64,000 nt of DNA, taken from contig JARDYH010000004.1 of NCBI GenBank assembly GCA_029215795.1, positions 218,110,017 to 218,174,016 on the forward strand, read 5' to 3'. Position numbers and translations under genes: made by a program. The stretch's first letter is position 1, and the number at the start of each line of letters is the position of its first letter. The notes beneath the pieces are model-generated. The model did not search any database. It worked only from the letters and a program-made list of their open reading frames with translations, and had not been told where the DNA came from. Positions 22,460 to 32,734 of the stretch are shown piece by piece. The DNA comes from Anniella stebbinsi (Eukaryota; Chordata; Lepidosauria; Squamata; Anniellidae).

Positions 22460-22745
22460 CCTGATGCCCCCAAAGAGCCAGACTAAAATGTTGTTCCATT
22501 TTTGCCCGGCAGAAAGGCAGTCTGGTTGAAGTACTCATCTGGCAGGACCTGACTGGAGGGAGAAAGAGAAGGGGGGGTGGAGTGGAGCGGAAGAGTGGAA
22601 GAGCAAAGGAGCAAAGGAGCAAAAGTGCAGCTATTCAGGTGAAAGGGATCATAAGCTTGATGCGCTTCTGCATCAGAGATTAAAAAAAAAAAAGTGGAGG
22701 CAAACCAGGGGGGAAAATCAGGTGATGGAGGTCAAAGTATGTGAA
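22460..22745. other. Purine-rich stretch, nothing recognised
   Basis: A purine-rich segment (gagcaaaggagcaaaggagc) and an A-run near 22682. No gene or mobile element recognised. Confidence 0.5.
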
Positions 22746-22749
22746 GATA

Positions 22750-22925
22750 AGGACATAAGAAGAGCCATACTGGATCAGACCGAGGGTTCATCTAGTCCAG
22801 CACACTGTTCACACAGTTGCCAATCAGCTGTTGACATGGGTGCAATAGCGGCACCCTCCCACCGATGTTCCCCAGCAACTGGTATATATAAGCTTGCAGC
22901 CTCTGATACTGGACAGTTTTTAAAG
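22750..22925 (-). mobile_element. CR1 3' end, minus orientation
   Basis: Begins ggacataagaagagccatac, continues ctggatcagaccgagggttc and ccagcaactggtatatataa. About 175 bp of the CR1 terminus. Confidence 0.8.
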
Positions 22926-23167
22926 GATAGTTATATCAACTTTGCCTGTGGTCTGTATTTATATGGAGGTGGTGGCTAAGAGACTGAGCTCCAAGGGGTG
23001 GTGGTGGTGGAGTCTGTGGTTTAAATTTGTCCCAGCCTTGACGTTATTAGGTAGCCTTATGGTAGCCACTCACTCTCATCCTCAAATCCACACCTCCATT
23101 TGTAACATGGAAATAGTCAGGAACCTGCTAATATGAGGGCTTTCAACCATCCCCTTTGACACAAACA

Positions 23168-23282
23168 GCCTATCTACACTACTGCTTTAAAACGGTTTAT
23201 AATGGTTTTAAACCGGTTAATAACGGTTATTAACTGGTTTAAAACTCTTATAAACCGTTTTAAAGCAGTAGTGTAGATAGGC
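23168..23282. mobile_element. 115-bp near-perfect palindromic MITE
   Basis: Arms 23168-23202 and 23248-23282 are exact reverse complements over 35 bases (ends gcctatctacactactgctt and aagcagtagtgtagataggc), and the inner sequence (aaaccggttaataac against gttattaactggttt) continues the palindrome with one mismatch. Practically the whole element is one hairpin. Non-coding. Confidence 0.85.
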
Positions 23283-23289
23283 TCAAAGT

Positions 23290-23755
23290 CTTGCAAATTC
23301 TGACTTAAGAGTTCATTGCCAGAGACTATGAAGAGTAATTTCTCCTCTAAAGTTGGAATTACCTTTGGAGAGAAAGCTTAGGGCAGTATTTAGAGTATCT
23401 TCTTATAGTAATTCCAGCAAAGTTGCCGTCAAGTTGACAGAAGTTATTAAACAGATTTTATCTGGGATAACAAACATAAAGGAAACTAAAATTAAAACAA
23501 CGCAACAACTGGCTGGTTGTTGACTGGTGATATGTCAAACAGCCAAAAAAGCATGGTGGCATCGCATGTCCAAATTTGGCAAAGTACTATCCAGCAATGA
23601 AGTTTTTAAAAAAATGATGCAATGGTAGCAGATCAAAAAGACCACTGCTATGCCATAGAACAAGATAGTACAAAGACACTTTTCAAAAATCTACCACAGT
23701 CATATCAAGGACAATTAAAAACAGCATGAACTGAAACAATTGAACTGTCCCAAAG
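23290..23755. other. No recognised feature
   Basis: No gene or mobile element recognised in this interval. Confidence 0.4.
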
Positions 23756-23759
23756 GGAC

Positions 23760-24206
23760 AGAAATACTGACCCACTGTACAGGATTGCTGTAGAATTTTT
23801 CAGATAATTCCTACCCAGCGTTCATGCTTGCTCCCCAATCTTGGATAAACATCTTGTCCTCACTTTCAAAACCCTCTGTGGATTTTGCCCCTCCCCTTAT
23901 CTCTCCACTCTTATAGCCCAATGTATCCCTGCCAGGGACCTTTGCTTGTCCAACCCAACCAACCTCAGCCATCGAAAGATCTTCTGCTCCCTGAAACGAC
24001 GTTGCCCATTCTTCCTTGATGGCTTTCATGCATGGAACTGCCTCCCACAATGCCTTTTTGATGCTACGCCTCTTACTTCCAAATCCCTGGTCAGACTCCC
24101 TCCCGATGCAAAGCTTTTGACACTATCCCTTAGCCCCTGTATTGTACTGTAGCATATAGACACTCCTTGTGTCTATCTCTTTATAAAGTGCCATGTACAT
24201 GGATGG
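23760..24206 (+). pseudogene. Old L2-like LINE C-terminal remnant
   Basis: An open frame at 23841-24152 reads LVLTFKTLCGFCPSPYLSTL and later FLDGFHAWNCLPQCLFDATP, which follow the F-K-L-G-PSYL and WN-LP pattern of L2/CR1 ORF2 ends. Then comes a 3' UTR with ataaagtgccatgtacatgg and a TTC-rich tail. It is more diverged from the 55.9-kb L2 than the copies near 13-16 kb. Confidence 0.5.
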
Positions 24207-24244
24207 CTTCTTCTTCTTCTTCTTCTTCTTCTTCTTCTTCTTCT
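24207..24244. repeat. (TTC)n microsatellite
   Basis: About twelve TTC units. The opposite strand gives a poly-Lys run in a minus-strand open frame, an artefact. Confidence 0.95.
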
Positions 24245-24615
24245 CTCTTTCCTTGCTCTTGGCAGTTTTTCTAGATGAACATGATGGGCTTTGCCAAGTC
24301 ATGCTCTCTTTTACTGATTCAGAAATTTCCTGACTATTGAACATGTTTTGAGTATGACTGCTTTCTGGATGTTGATGTGAATGTATTTTGGCATGCCTAG
24401 TTTCTGAAGGCTTTCAGTAAATTTTTTTGATGTGATGCCGTTGACTGATGTGACACTAATGGAATAATTGTGACTTTTTCCTGTTGCCATAGTTTTTTTT
24501 AACTTCCCTCACCGATAGTGTATATTTTTTCTCTCTTTTCCTCTTCCATTTCTACAACATTTTTGTCATTAGGTATTGCTAATTAGGTATTATTATTATT
24601 ATTATTATTATTATG
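24245..24615 (-). mobile_element. LINE-tail fragment with (TTA)n, copy 1
   Basis: Contains atttcctgactattgaacat, ttgatgtgatgccgttgact, ggaataattgtgactttttc and cctgttgccatag. The minus strand matches the plus-strand fragment at 54340-54600, whose translation includes ELWQQEKVTIIPLVT. The trinucleotide run at 24589-24614 follows. The family is not assigned; it looks like the last codons of a LINE ORF with simple-repeat tails. Confidence 0.55.
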
Positions 24616-24619
24616 CATG

Positions 24620-25980
24620 AAAGTCTTTGAATATATATTTTTTTAAAAATGCTAAGTATTATTATATAGTGCACATACGAGGGGGATGAAAAGAAAGAAT
24701 CACATATTCGTTCTGCAAGGGGAAATGTGAATTTGTTTGCATCCTGTTAGGCATACAGGAATTTAAGTTTGGAATCCCAATGAATGAAGGGTTGCCTTTG
24801 GCCGATGGCCATTCATTTATTATATGCCTCCCTCATTCTCTCAAGCCTGACAAGACAGACAACAGCTCAATGTTGTCCCATTTGGTATTCGTCTGGCAGT
24901 AAATTGAAGGCAACCGTCACTACGTGATCCAGGCTCTCTCAATAATTTACTTCAAGTCTGTGGATTGAATTTAGCAGGTTGACAAATCCTGACCACATTC
25001 CTTGCTATTAAGAGATATCCAGGGGTCATAGTAACATGTTGTAACAGGATTTAGGTAATAGCATCAGTCGAATGAACACATGCTCCCATGCCACTTGTAT
25101 TAATCTTTTTTTTTTTTTTTCCTGGGGTGGGATATGCAGTTGCAATTAAATCAAAGTTATTCAACCATGTGGGGTCAAAAACTCTGGGCCCACCTTCAAT
25201 GGACTTAGCTTTGTTGTACAAAAACCATTTTCTTCAAGTCATATTGGCAAATAGTATGAATAGGTTTACGATAGGCCAAGAAATGTTTGTTTAGAACCTT
25301 CAATGTCCATGGTGTTTCAAAGTGGGTGATTTGCAGCACCCCACAGACTCACACAACCCACTCAGGCCGAATCCAGTACTTTTCCCCCATATTGTTACTC
25401 ATGGTGCTTTGCGGAGTAATATCCATGCCCCATCCGTGCACAATCTAAACTTTGAGTGGAGGTATCCCCAAAGGAAAGGGATTCAATGGAGAGGCAAGGG
25501 AAACAAATGGTGAATATGAGCAGTTACATGTATTAGACCCTCCTTCCTCACCAGCAGAAGGCAACCCTCAGTAACACAGGTCACACAGCATAGGTGTTCT
25601 GAAATGGAGTTCTAATAAATTCTAACATTCCACAGACCCATCACACTCTGTTCTCCATTTCCAGCCACTACATTCCACTGTTTCTCCCACTCCCTTTTTC
25701 CAGTGATTTCTCCTCACCAGCCAGTCAGTATACTTTGGCCATTGAGCATACTCCGTCATCACTGGGCTGCTTTTGAGGGTTTTTTCCCTTAATTTTTTTT
25801 GTACTTCTGCAAACTTTGAGGTTACCCTGAGTCTGCTGATGCTTCCTTCTTGTGTGTGGCTTTAGGCTGGTTGGCTACATAAATGATGGGATGGCACTCC
25901 AAGACTTGAACCTGAATATAGGATTTCTCAAAGATAGTGGGCTGGAACCAATTATTTTGCCCTTGGGCAAGTCCAGATGA
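24620..25980. other. No recognised feature
   Basis: Contains a T-run at about 25108-25122. Open frames are at most 68 codons and none is recognised. The sequence could be unique intergenic or intronic DNA. Confidence 0.4.
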
Positions 25981-26015
25981 GTCTCAAAATGTATATTACT
26001 ATTAATATTACATGT

Positions 26016-26094
26016 AGAGCTGATCTACACTACTGCTTTATAATGGTTTAAAACTGTTATAAACCGTTATAAAGCAGTAGTGTAGATCGGCTCT
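26016..26094. mobile_element. 79-bp palindromic MITE (GATCTACACTACTGC arms)
   Basis: Ends agagctgatctacactactg and cagtagtgtagatcggctct are inverted repeats; with the inner ttataatggttt and aaccgttataa it forms an almost continuous hairpin. A shorter relative of 23168-23282. Confidence 0.8.
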
Positions 26095-26144
26095 TATATC
26101 TCACCTTTCTTCCAAGGAGCTCATGGTTCTCCCTTCCATTTTAT

Positions 26145-26240
26145 CTTCATAACAATCCTGTGAGGTTGGTTTGGCTGAGGGGTTATAACTGGTCCAAAGT
26201 CACCCAGCAAGGATTTGATTCCAGATCACCCCAGTCCTAA
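26145..26240 (-). repeat. tRNA-derived SINE body fragment
   Basis: Has aacaatcctgtgaggttggt and ccaaagtcacccagcaagga, the tail of a tRNA-derived SINE read on its minus strand. The tRNA head is absent. Confidence 0.5.
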
Positions 26241-26337
26241 TTTGACTTTAAGAGTTAGTACACGGCACAAACTCATACATGAAGAGCCTATATGAGGTGG
26301 AGGAGTGGGAGCAGGATGGTACACATGCAATGGGGGC

Positions 26338-26648
26338 TGTTCACACAACACGTTAACCCATGGTCTGTGGTTGAGTGTATTTTGTTGTTGAGCCATGCGT
26401 TAGTGTGTTGATTGAACCTAGGACATTTTCCACAGGGTGGTTTTTACCATGCAGTGTGGGTTATTTTTCTTGAACAAGCCACCTTGAGAACCTATGGTTT
26501 GTTTTTGGATGGTTACAAGCCACAGTGCATGGTTAACAAGGCACTCTATGGAAAATGTCCTGGTTCAGACAACACACTAACCCACAGTTCAACAACAACC
26601 CACACTCAACCACTGACTGTGGATTAGCATGTTGTGTGAACAGTGGAA
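26338..26648. mobile_element. Foldback MITE (TGTTCACACAACACG ends)
   Basis: Left end gctgttcacacaacacgtta and right end tagcatgttgtgtgaacagt are inverted repeats. Inner arms cctaggacattttccacagg and atggaaaatgtcctggttca also pair, so it is again a palindrome with internal paired arms. About 310 bp and non-coding. Confidence 0.7.
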
Positions 26649-26649
26649 A

Positions 26650-27630
26650 TGTGTCCATTCAGCACACCTGACCTACTTCTAGGCCTGCCAAAAAACCATA
26701 TATTGCAAATCATGTCTGCCTAGGATCAAGAAATATATGCCAAACGTATGCAGTTATTAATTTGCATATATAGGAAATGACCACACTGTTTGGGCCTTTC
26801 ATTGTGTTGAAAGGTGCATATTATTCAGAAAATATTAATTTATTTATTATTGTTTTAATACCTAGTTGAGACACTTGGGTAATATTCTCTTCTCCACCAC
26901 CCCAACTTTTTTTAAAAAAAATGGTGAACAGGCAACATCTTTCAAAAATCTTGCAGCTTGTCCAGCTTGTTAGCTGATTTTTCTTTCTGTTTAATGGACA
27001 ATCATCAAAGAAGACAACATATCTTTTTTGATCTCTGCCTCCCATTGCTCTGAACCTTAAAGGTTGAATTGGATCATTCCCTTGGAAGCCCCGTCACAGG
27101 TTGATTGATTTCTTCTTCAAGCAGTTCTGCACTGAAAAACTAGAGGAACATCTTTGAAAAATCCCATCCATTTGTGTTTTCCACGGACTTCTTATTTTGT
27201 TTGTTAAACCTTGGTAAACGAAGCTTTTTTTTTTTTTAATATAGTAGGAAACGGAGTTAAGACGGGGAGGGGGGAGCCAATAACGGTTCTAAATATGGTC
27301 AATCCACCAATTATTTTTCTCCCAAGAACAGCGGCAATGGATCCGAAGAAAGGATACAAGATCAAAAATGGAAGGGGAGCTTCAAAAGGGGGGAAACTTT
27401 AGCTTTGCCGACAGTGACGGCAGGTGGCTGGAGTGAGAACAGAACAAGAAGTGTATCTATTAAGAAGTCCTTCCTTGAATTATTTAATGTTCCTGAATTA
27501 TTCATCTGAAAATGGCATGAAGAATCAAAGCTATCTAGTTAATAATTTGGTTACAGAACCATAGCCAACCCTGACAGTAAAACTGGAGCAAAGAGGAGTT
27601 TGCCAGATTTCTTCGGTTTAATGGTCCATC
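26650..27630. other. No recognised feature
   Basis: AT-rich. A T-run near 27226 precedes a short frame. No gene or repeat recognised. Confidence 0.4.
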
Positions 27631-27634
27631 TTGT

Positions 27635-27805
27635 CTAGCGGACTGAGTCAGATCTTTGGTCTACCTAGCCCAGGATTGTTGACATTGACTGGCAGCGGCA
27701 CTCTAGGGTTTCAGGCAGGAGCCTTACCTGAAGATGCTGGGGATTGAACCTGGAACCTTCTATGTGCAAAGCTGGGACCTTCTTTGAGCTAGGGTCCTTC
27801 CCCTT
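27635..27805 (-). repeat. tRNA-derived SINE
   Basis: Contains ggactgagtcagatctttgg, attgttgacattgactggca, agggtttcaggcaggagcc and ggggattgaacctggaacct. On the minus strand the last block is the tRNA B-box region (GGTTCAATCC) and the A-box side lies at about 27790. Same family as 50689-50884. Confidence 0.7.
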
Positions 27806-27946
27806 CTTCTAACACTTACCTGCTCCCCATCCACTGGCACTATTTACGTTCCCAGTTTTGGGAATTCTTAAAAATGGGGAGGGCCAGAAGCTACTTGATC
27901 TAACCCCCTCTCCCCACCCAAAGACAAGAACATGTGGCTTCTAAAT

Positions 27947-28112
27947 CAGTGGTCTTCAACTGGTGGGTCACAACCTAATAGTGAGTTGCAAGTTCAGTCT
28001 AAAGCGTGCCAAAGCTGTTGTCACCATGTTGGGCAATAGTGAAATTGTGAAAGTGAGTCCCATGTTGCAGTTTGGGAGTTCGAGGTGGGTCTGGAACAGT
28101 TGAAGACCTGTG
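27947..28112. mobile_element. hAT-like MITE (CAGTGGTCTTCAACTGG ends), copy 2
   Basis: Ends cagtggtcttcaactggtgg and aacagttgaagacctgtg are inverted repeats. Flanking octamers ttctaaat and ctctagat agree at 6 of 8 bases. The CAGTGGT start and 8-bp spacing fit hAT-derived non-autonomous elements. 166 bp and no coding capacity. Confidence 0.75.
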
Positions 28113-28499
28113 CTCTAGATCAACAAGTACAAAGGTTAGATGAGCAGAAATATGAGCAGGAGGGAAATAGCCAGTAGAGTGTTCCACAAATGCTTACACA
28201 GGAGTTCATACAGTGCTACAACAGGTAGGTTCTATAGCAGTTCTTATGCTTTCAGTTGTGGAAGAAGTTGAGGAAGTAGAAGAACACAGGACCAAGTAAC
28301 AGCCGGGGGTGGGTTTTCAGGAGGAAAATGGTTTGGGGCTGTTTCTGAGTTCACATAAAACCCGCCACCCATGACTGCTTTTTCTAAAGAACGCAAATTG
28401 CAACCATTAATCATGTGTTTGCACCTAGTTCAAAGGTGCTTGAAGTCATGTTTAGTTGGATACTTCGTTTCATTTTTCTTGCGTTGTGCTTGAGATGTA

Positions 28500-28560
28500 G
28501 AACAGCACTTAGGCACATAGGGAGGTCTATCTAGCTCAACATTGTCTACTCATGGAGTAG
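28500..28560 (-). repeat. tRNA-derived SINE fragment
   Basis: Contains aggcacatagggaggtctat and ctagctcaacattgtctact, part of the LINE-tail half of the SINE seen at 50689-50884. Confidence 0.45.
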
Positions 28561-28824
28561 GGAACATTCAGCCTGTTGGCCTAATCCAGCTCGTGGGAGC
28601 TTGGGTTCCCTTTGTGTGCTCTGCCAACTACATTCTCTAAGCCCTGCCTCTGCCCCAGTCCCTTCTCCTTGGCATGGAGTCTAGTGGGGTGCAGTACCTC
28701 TCATTTGAATACAAGCTCCTGGCATGCACATGTTTGGAGTTAGGGGGCAGTGCTTCACTCCAAAGTAGGGTCTCCATCTTCTAGGCTGGTTTGATCTCCA
28801 GCACCACTTACTATATAAACCAAG

Positions 28825-29005
28825 TACATAAGAACATAAGAAGAGCTACGCTGGACCAGACCAAGGGTCCATCTAATACAACACTCTGTTCACACAGTGG
28901 CCAACCAATTGTCAACCAGGGACCCTCCTGCCCATGTTCCTGAGCAACTGGTGTATATAGGCTTACTGCCTCTGATACAGGAGGTAGCTTATAGCCATCA
29001 GGACT
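28825..29005 (-). mobile_element. CR1 3' end, minus orientation
   Basis: Begins cataagaacataagaagagc, continues ccaagggtccatctaataca and caactggtgtatataggctt. Same terminus as the copies at 2145 and 22750. Confidence 0.85.
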
Positions 29006-29224
29006 TCGTGACAACCTTACTTTGCCATATATTCTTATTCCCAATGTGAAAACCCAGACTCTCCTTGCCACTTTCCTAACAGATTGGGAAGCAAGCCATG
29101 GGAGCCCCACAGCACCCTCTCCAAAAATATTCCTTCCTTGAGCAGGTCATCCGCAGCACCAACATCAGCAGCACCTGAGACCATAGGATTGTTCCCCCCT
29201 CCCCCATTCATCAGTATCAAAGGT

Positions 29225-29395
29225 ATTGACCACAAACAACCCAGGAATGAAACACATGGTTTATTGGGCTGTTATAAACAAACTGTGGTTTATTATTGCA
29301 GCTGGGTTCAGACACGGCTACCCACTTTTCAAGAACAGCCCATACCAACCTTGAGTGTTGGTTATTGTGTTGTATGAACCCAGGCATTGTCTTAG
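29225..29395. mobile_element. Foldback MITE remnant
   Basis: Contains acacatggtttattgggctg, aacaaactgtggtttattat, tgggttcagacacggctacc and tgttggttattgtgttgtat. The mix of gtttatt, aacaaac and ttcagaca words matches the large foldback elements near 4.3 and 50-52.8 kb. Boundaries are uncertain. Confidence 0.4.
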
Positions 29396-29929
29396 CTTCC
29401 CAGAGATAGTAAGAAACAGGTCCAGCCAAACTCCAGTCTTGATTATAACTGATTTCTGAGTTGACAGAAAGATAGCTAACTAAAGATGTAATCTTATACA
29501 TGTTTAGACAGAACAAAGTCCTGCATTTCCTAGCATTTCCCATCAGCATGGCTGGCTGGGGAATGCTGTGAGCTGTAGGACTGTGCTCCAAGGAGGGGAA
29601 AAATAAGCTGAGATGAAAGTCATAAGATAGAATCAAGCTTGGAATGGCAGTGAATATAACTCAGATTTTTGTGAACTGCCCAATTATGGGATGATCTCCC
29701 CGACGAGGCCTGCCTGGTGTCAACAATGATATCTTTTCGGCACCAATTCTCCTTTCCCCAGCAATTGGCAGCAAAGTGGTGAGTTTTAATCGATCCCAGC
29801 TCCGTTTTTTAGGCTTGGCTGATAGCTCATAGTTGTTGTTTTTAGATGTACATGGTCTCTGTGTATACTGTCTGTTGTGTGTTTTCATGCTCTTAAATTT
29901 TGCATGTCATTTTTGATGTTTTCATCTTT

Positions 29930-29990
29930 TTAAATTGCACAGAGAGCTTTGGCTATGGGACGGTATAGAAATGCAAACAACAATAAATCC
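29930..29990 (+). repeat. L2 3' UTR tail fragment
   Basis: Contains cacagagagctttggctatg and ggacggtatagaaatgcaaa, then an ataaat-type tail. This is the terminal block also seen at 41.9 kb and, inverted, at 15.0 kb. Confidence 0.6.
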
Positions 29991-30024
29991 CCTTCCATTC
30001 CTGCATCCCATTGTTTCAGTCTTA

Positions 30025-30520
30025 GGAACATAGGGAAGCTACGTTCCATCAAGTCATATCATTGGTTCATCTAGCCCAGCATTGGCTACATCAGCGGTGT
30101 TGAAAAAACCCAGCCCACATGGGTCCCAATCTAGCCCCCCAGGGTTCCCCAGAAAGCCAAGCCCTCTTTCCCCTGGCAGCACCCTCTTTCTCCCAAGTAC
30201 TGGTTTCCCGGTTTGTGAGCATTTCCCCTCCCCATTTTAAAAGGTTGAAATGCCTCTCCTCAGGCTAAGTTACCAGTAGTAAGAGTGTTACCTACAATAT
30301 GCGAGCATGTTTGGCCTTTGTGTCCACCCCTTTTCACCCCAGTCACCACTGGAATGCAGTTCTCAAGAACTTCTTCAAAATAGAATTCAGCGCTTGGGCT
30401 GAAAGAGGTTCAAAATTCCAGGTCTCCACTTACCAACAGCAGTACTCAAGGGTTTCAGACAGGGGTCCTACCTGGAGATGTCTACCTGGGATCTACTGCT
30501 GAGCAACAGCCCTTTCCAAA
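30025..30520 (-). repeat. tRNA-derived SINE split by about 340 bp
   Basis: The first half is 30025-30090 (ggaacatagggaagctacgt, tagcccagcattggctaca); the second half is 30430-30520 (caagggtttcagacaggggt, cctacctggagatgt, actgctgagcaacagccc). In intact copies these halves adjoin. The intervening 30092-30428 segment has cagcggtgttgaaaaaaccc and aatctagccccccagggttc and resembles another dispersed repeat. Confidence 0.6.
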
Positions 30521-30540
30521 ATGAAAGGAAGCTCTCCCAT

Positions 30541-30941
30541 AATACTAGAACCTAGGGTCATCCCACAAAGCTGATTGTTGAGAGATTCAGGATAGATAAA
30601 AGGAAGCACTTCTTCACACAGAGCATAGTCAAACTATGGAATTTGCTACCACAAGATGTAGCGATGGCCACCAATTTGGATGGCTTTCGAAGGGGATTGA
30701 GCAAGTTCCTGGAGGAGAAGGCTATCAATGGCTACTAGCCCTGATGGCTATGTGCTACCTTCAGTACCAGAGGCAGTAAGCCTATATACTATACCAGTTC
30801 TTGGGGAACATGGGTGGGAGGGTGCTGTTGCACCCATGTCCTGCTGTTGCACCCATGTCCTGCATTCTATTCCCTGCATGAATAGAATGCTGGACTAGAT
30901 GGACCCTTGGTCTAATCCAAGATAGCTCTTCTGATATTCTT
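30541..30941 (+). mobile_element. CR1 3' end with a 19-bp internal duplication
   Basis: Contains gaacctagggtcatcccaca, ggaagcacttcttcacacag, gatggccaccaatttggatg and ctggactagatggacccttg. The segment tgctgttgcacccatgtcc occurs twice in tandem (30823-30841 and 30842-30860), probably a replication-slippage duplication private to this copy. Confidence 0.85.
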
Positions 30942-30944
30942 AGG

Positions 30945-31600
30945 GGGCCATTGAAGATCTCTTGCCCAAGAAGCTTCAAAGACCTGGAATCAGCATTGCT
31001 TAGAATATCCAACTCCCTAGATGAAAGAGAGGCAAATCTAGAGCCCTGATCTTGCCCGTAACTGGGGAAATCCTCCTTTCCTTATACAAATACCTGCGAT
31101 TTTAATAATCTACCAAAGCTGAACAATTGCATTCATTCCCTAATTTCCTCTAACGTTATAATACTGATTTCGATAGCACTTTACAGCTTCAAAGCACTTT
31201 ATGCATATTAACTAATTAAACCTCTCACCACCCCTCTGAGGTAGGTAATGTGTGTTGAAAGGAATAATTTGAACTATTCTGACACTTTGATAGCTTCTAA
31301 ATTAACTACTCCAAGAAGGAATGTATAGAAGCCCCATGAAGACCTGTGCTGATAGTCCCACAAATGACAGTGGATGATTCAGGGGGGAAATTAAACATAC
31401 ATTTTGTAAGTCTCTAGTAAAAGCTTACTTGGAAAACAGCAAGAGATACTGTGCACACACAGTACTGGACAGAAAGGAAGGAATTTTAAAAAGATTAGCG
31501 CCACAGAATAGCTTCCATAAAAGGAAATACTAAAAAGAGAAAGATTAGACCATTGAAGATATGATGACTTAATAATATAACATAAAGTTAATGGGCAGCA
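30945..31600. other. No recognised feature
   Basis: No gene or repeat recognised. AT-rich sequence with short frames only. Confidence 0.4.
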
Positions 31601-31604
31601 AATC

Positions 31605-31865
31605 TTGGCTTAATTAATTAACTCTCGATTTGCCACAGCATGTGCCACTGCCGCTTTGCATAATCAACCTCTGATTGGCCTGACTTGAAGTTGGTTCATG
31701 GCATGTGAACCTGGACAACCCATAGTTAACCTAAGTACAGGTTGTTTAACTCATGATTAACCAGGTTCACACACCACAAAATAACCTCCAGTTGGGCTGA
31801 TCAGAGGTTGATCATGCAAAGTGGGAGGGGCAGGCATGTGCCACAGCAAATCTAGGGTTAATTAA
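31605..31865. mobile_element. Foldback MITE (TTAATTAA ends)
   Basis: The left arm (gatttgccacagcatgtgcc, ctttgcataatcaacctctg) and right arm (cagaggttgatcatgcaaag, ggcatgtgccacagcaaatc) are inverted repeats that meet near 31737; the outer ends read ttaattaattaa and gggttaattaaccc. About 260 bp, non-coding. No second copy recognised in the window. Confidence 0.7.
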
Positions 31866-31869
31866 CCCA

Positions 31870-32150
31870 TTATCTCCTCTTCCTCTTCCTCTTCCTCATT
31901 ATTGTTACTGCTTGCTTGCTTGGCAGGCAGAGAACCAGTGAGCAGGTAGGCAGGGCCATCTTCTGTTCCTCCTTCTCGCCACCGCTGTTGGTCAGAGCGA
32001 GAGGCAAGTGAACAAGCAGGTTGCGAGGATGGAGAAGAGGAGGAATAACTCCTCCTCCTCCAGTTCGTGGGCCCCTGCTGGGCCTCGGGCCTTCTGCAGG
32101 TGCCCAACCATGCCTACCCTTGACTCTGGCTCTGATTCTAAGAATCTAAA
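31870..32150. repeat. Unclassified dispersed repeat, copy 2
   Basis: Shares with 19370-19700 the ordered words cttgcttggcaggcagagaa, ggtcagagcgagaggcaagt, gtgaacaagcaggttgcgag and tgcaggtgcccaaccatgcc. It opens with a (TCCTCT)n run at 31874-31898. Immediately follows the foldback at 31605-31865, so the two may have been joined by insertion. Confidence 0.65.
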
Positions 32151-32519
32151 TATGTTTCTAATGCTTGGCCTGATGGCCTAGAAGGCAGACGGCCTTTCTC
32201 CATCGACCCCAAGTGCCTGCTGCTAGTCTAAGAACAAAAGAGCAGGGAGACAGGAACCTGCTCCACAGCCAAAGACCCTTGTGATGTGGGGCAGTAAATA
32301 TATCGCAAGAGGCAGGAGCTTATGAAAAGCTCATCAGGAAAGCATAATCTGGGATGGGTATTCTGTGCTCTCCATGCTAATGAAAGTTAATTCAAATGAA
32401 GCACTCTAAATGTTGGACAATTAGTCCTGGAAGAACACAATTTCTAATTTATGTCTTCTAGGGTAGGCTGACCAGTTCTCTCTGTATCACTATTTATGAC
32501 AGGGGTGTTGAGCCTCTTC

Positions 32520-32730
32520 CAGCCTGAGAAGCTCTTGGGGACCTCATTCTAGTGGTGGGTGGAGCCGAAGGCACGGAGGGGGAGCTGGAGGCAAAGGGGC
32601 CTATTTTGGGGATAGAATTCAGCACCTGGGATAGCTCCTTCAGAGTTCTGACGGGTTCTGACTGAAACCTGGACAGGATTCCCAGTCCCACTGACATCGG
32701 AGTCAACATCTTCCACTGGAAAAGACGGAA
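32520..32730. mobile_element. Half of a foldback repeat (GTTCTGACTGAAACC arm)
   Basis: Contains gatagctccttcagagttct, gacgggttctgactgaaacc and actgacatcggagtcaacat, matching one arm of the more complete foldback at 47575-47850. A further fragment lies at 55120-55200. Confidence 0.55.
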
Positions 32731-32734
32731 GAGC

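Noticed and set aside
24123..24344. Open frame with a poly-lysine tract
   Set aside because: It is the reverse strand of the (TTC)n microsatellite.
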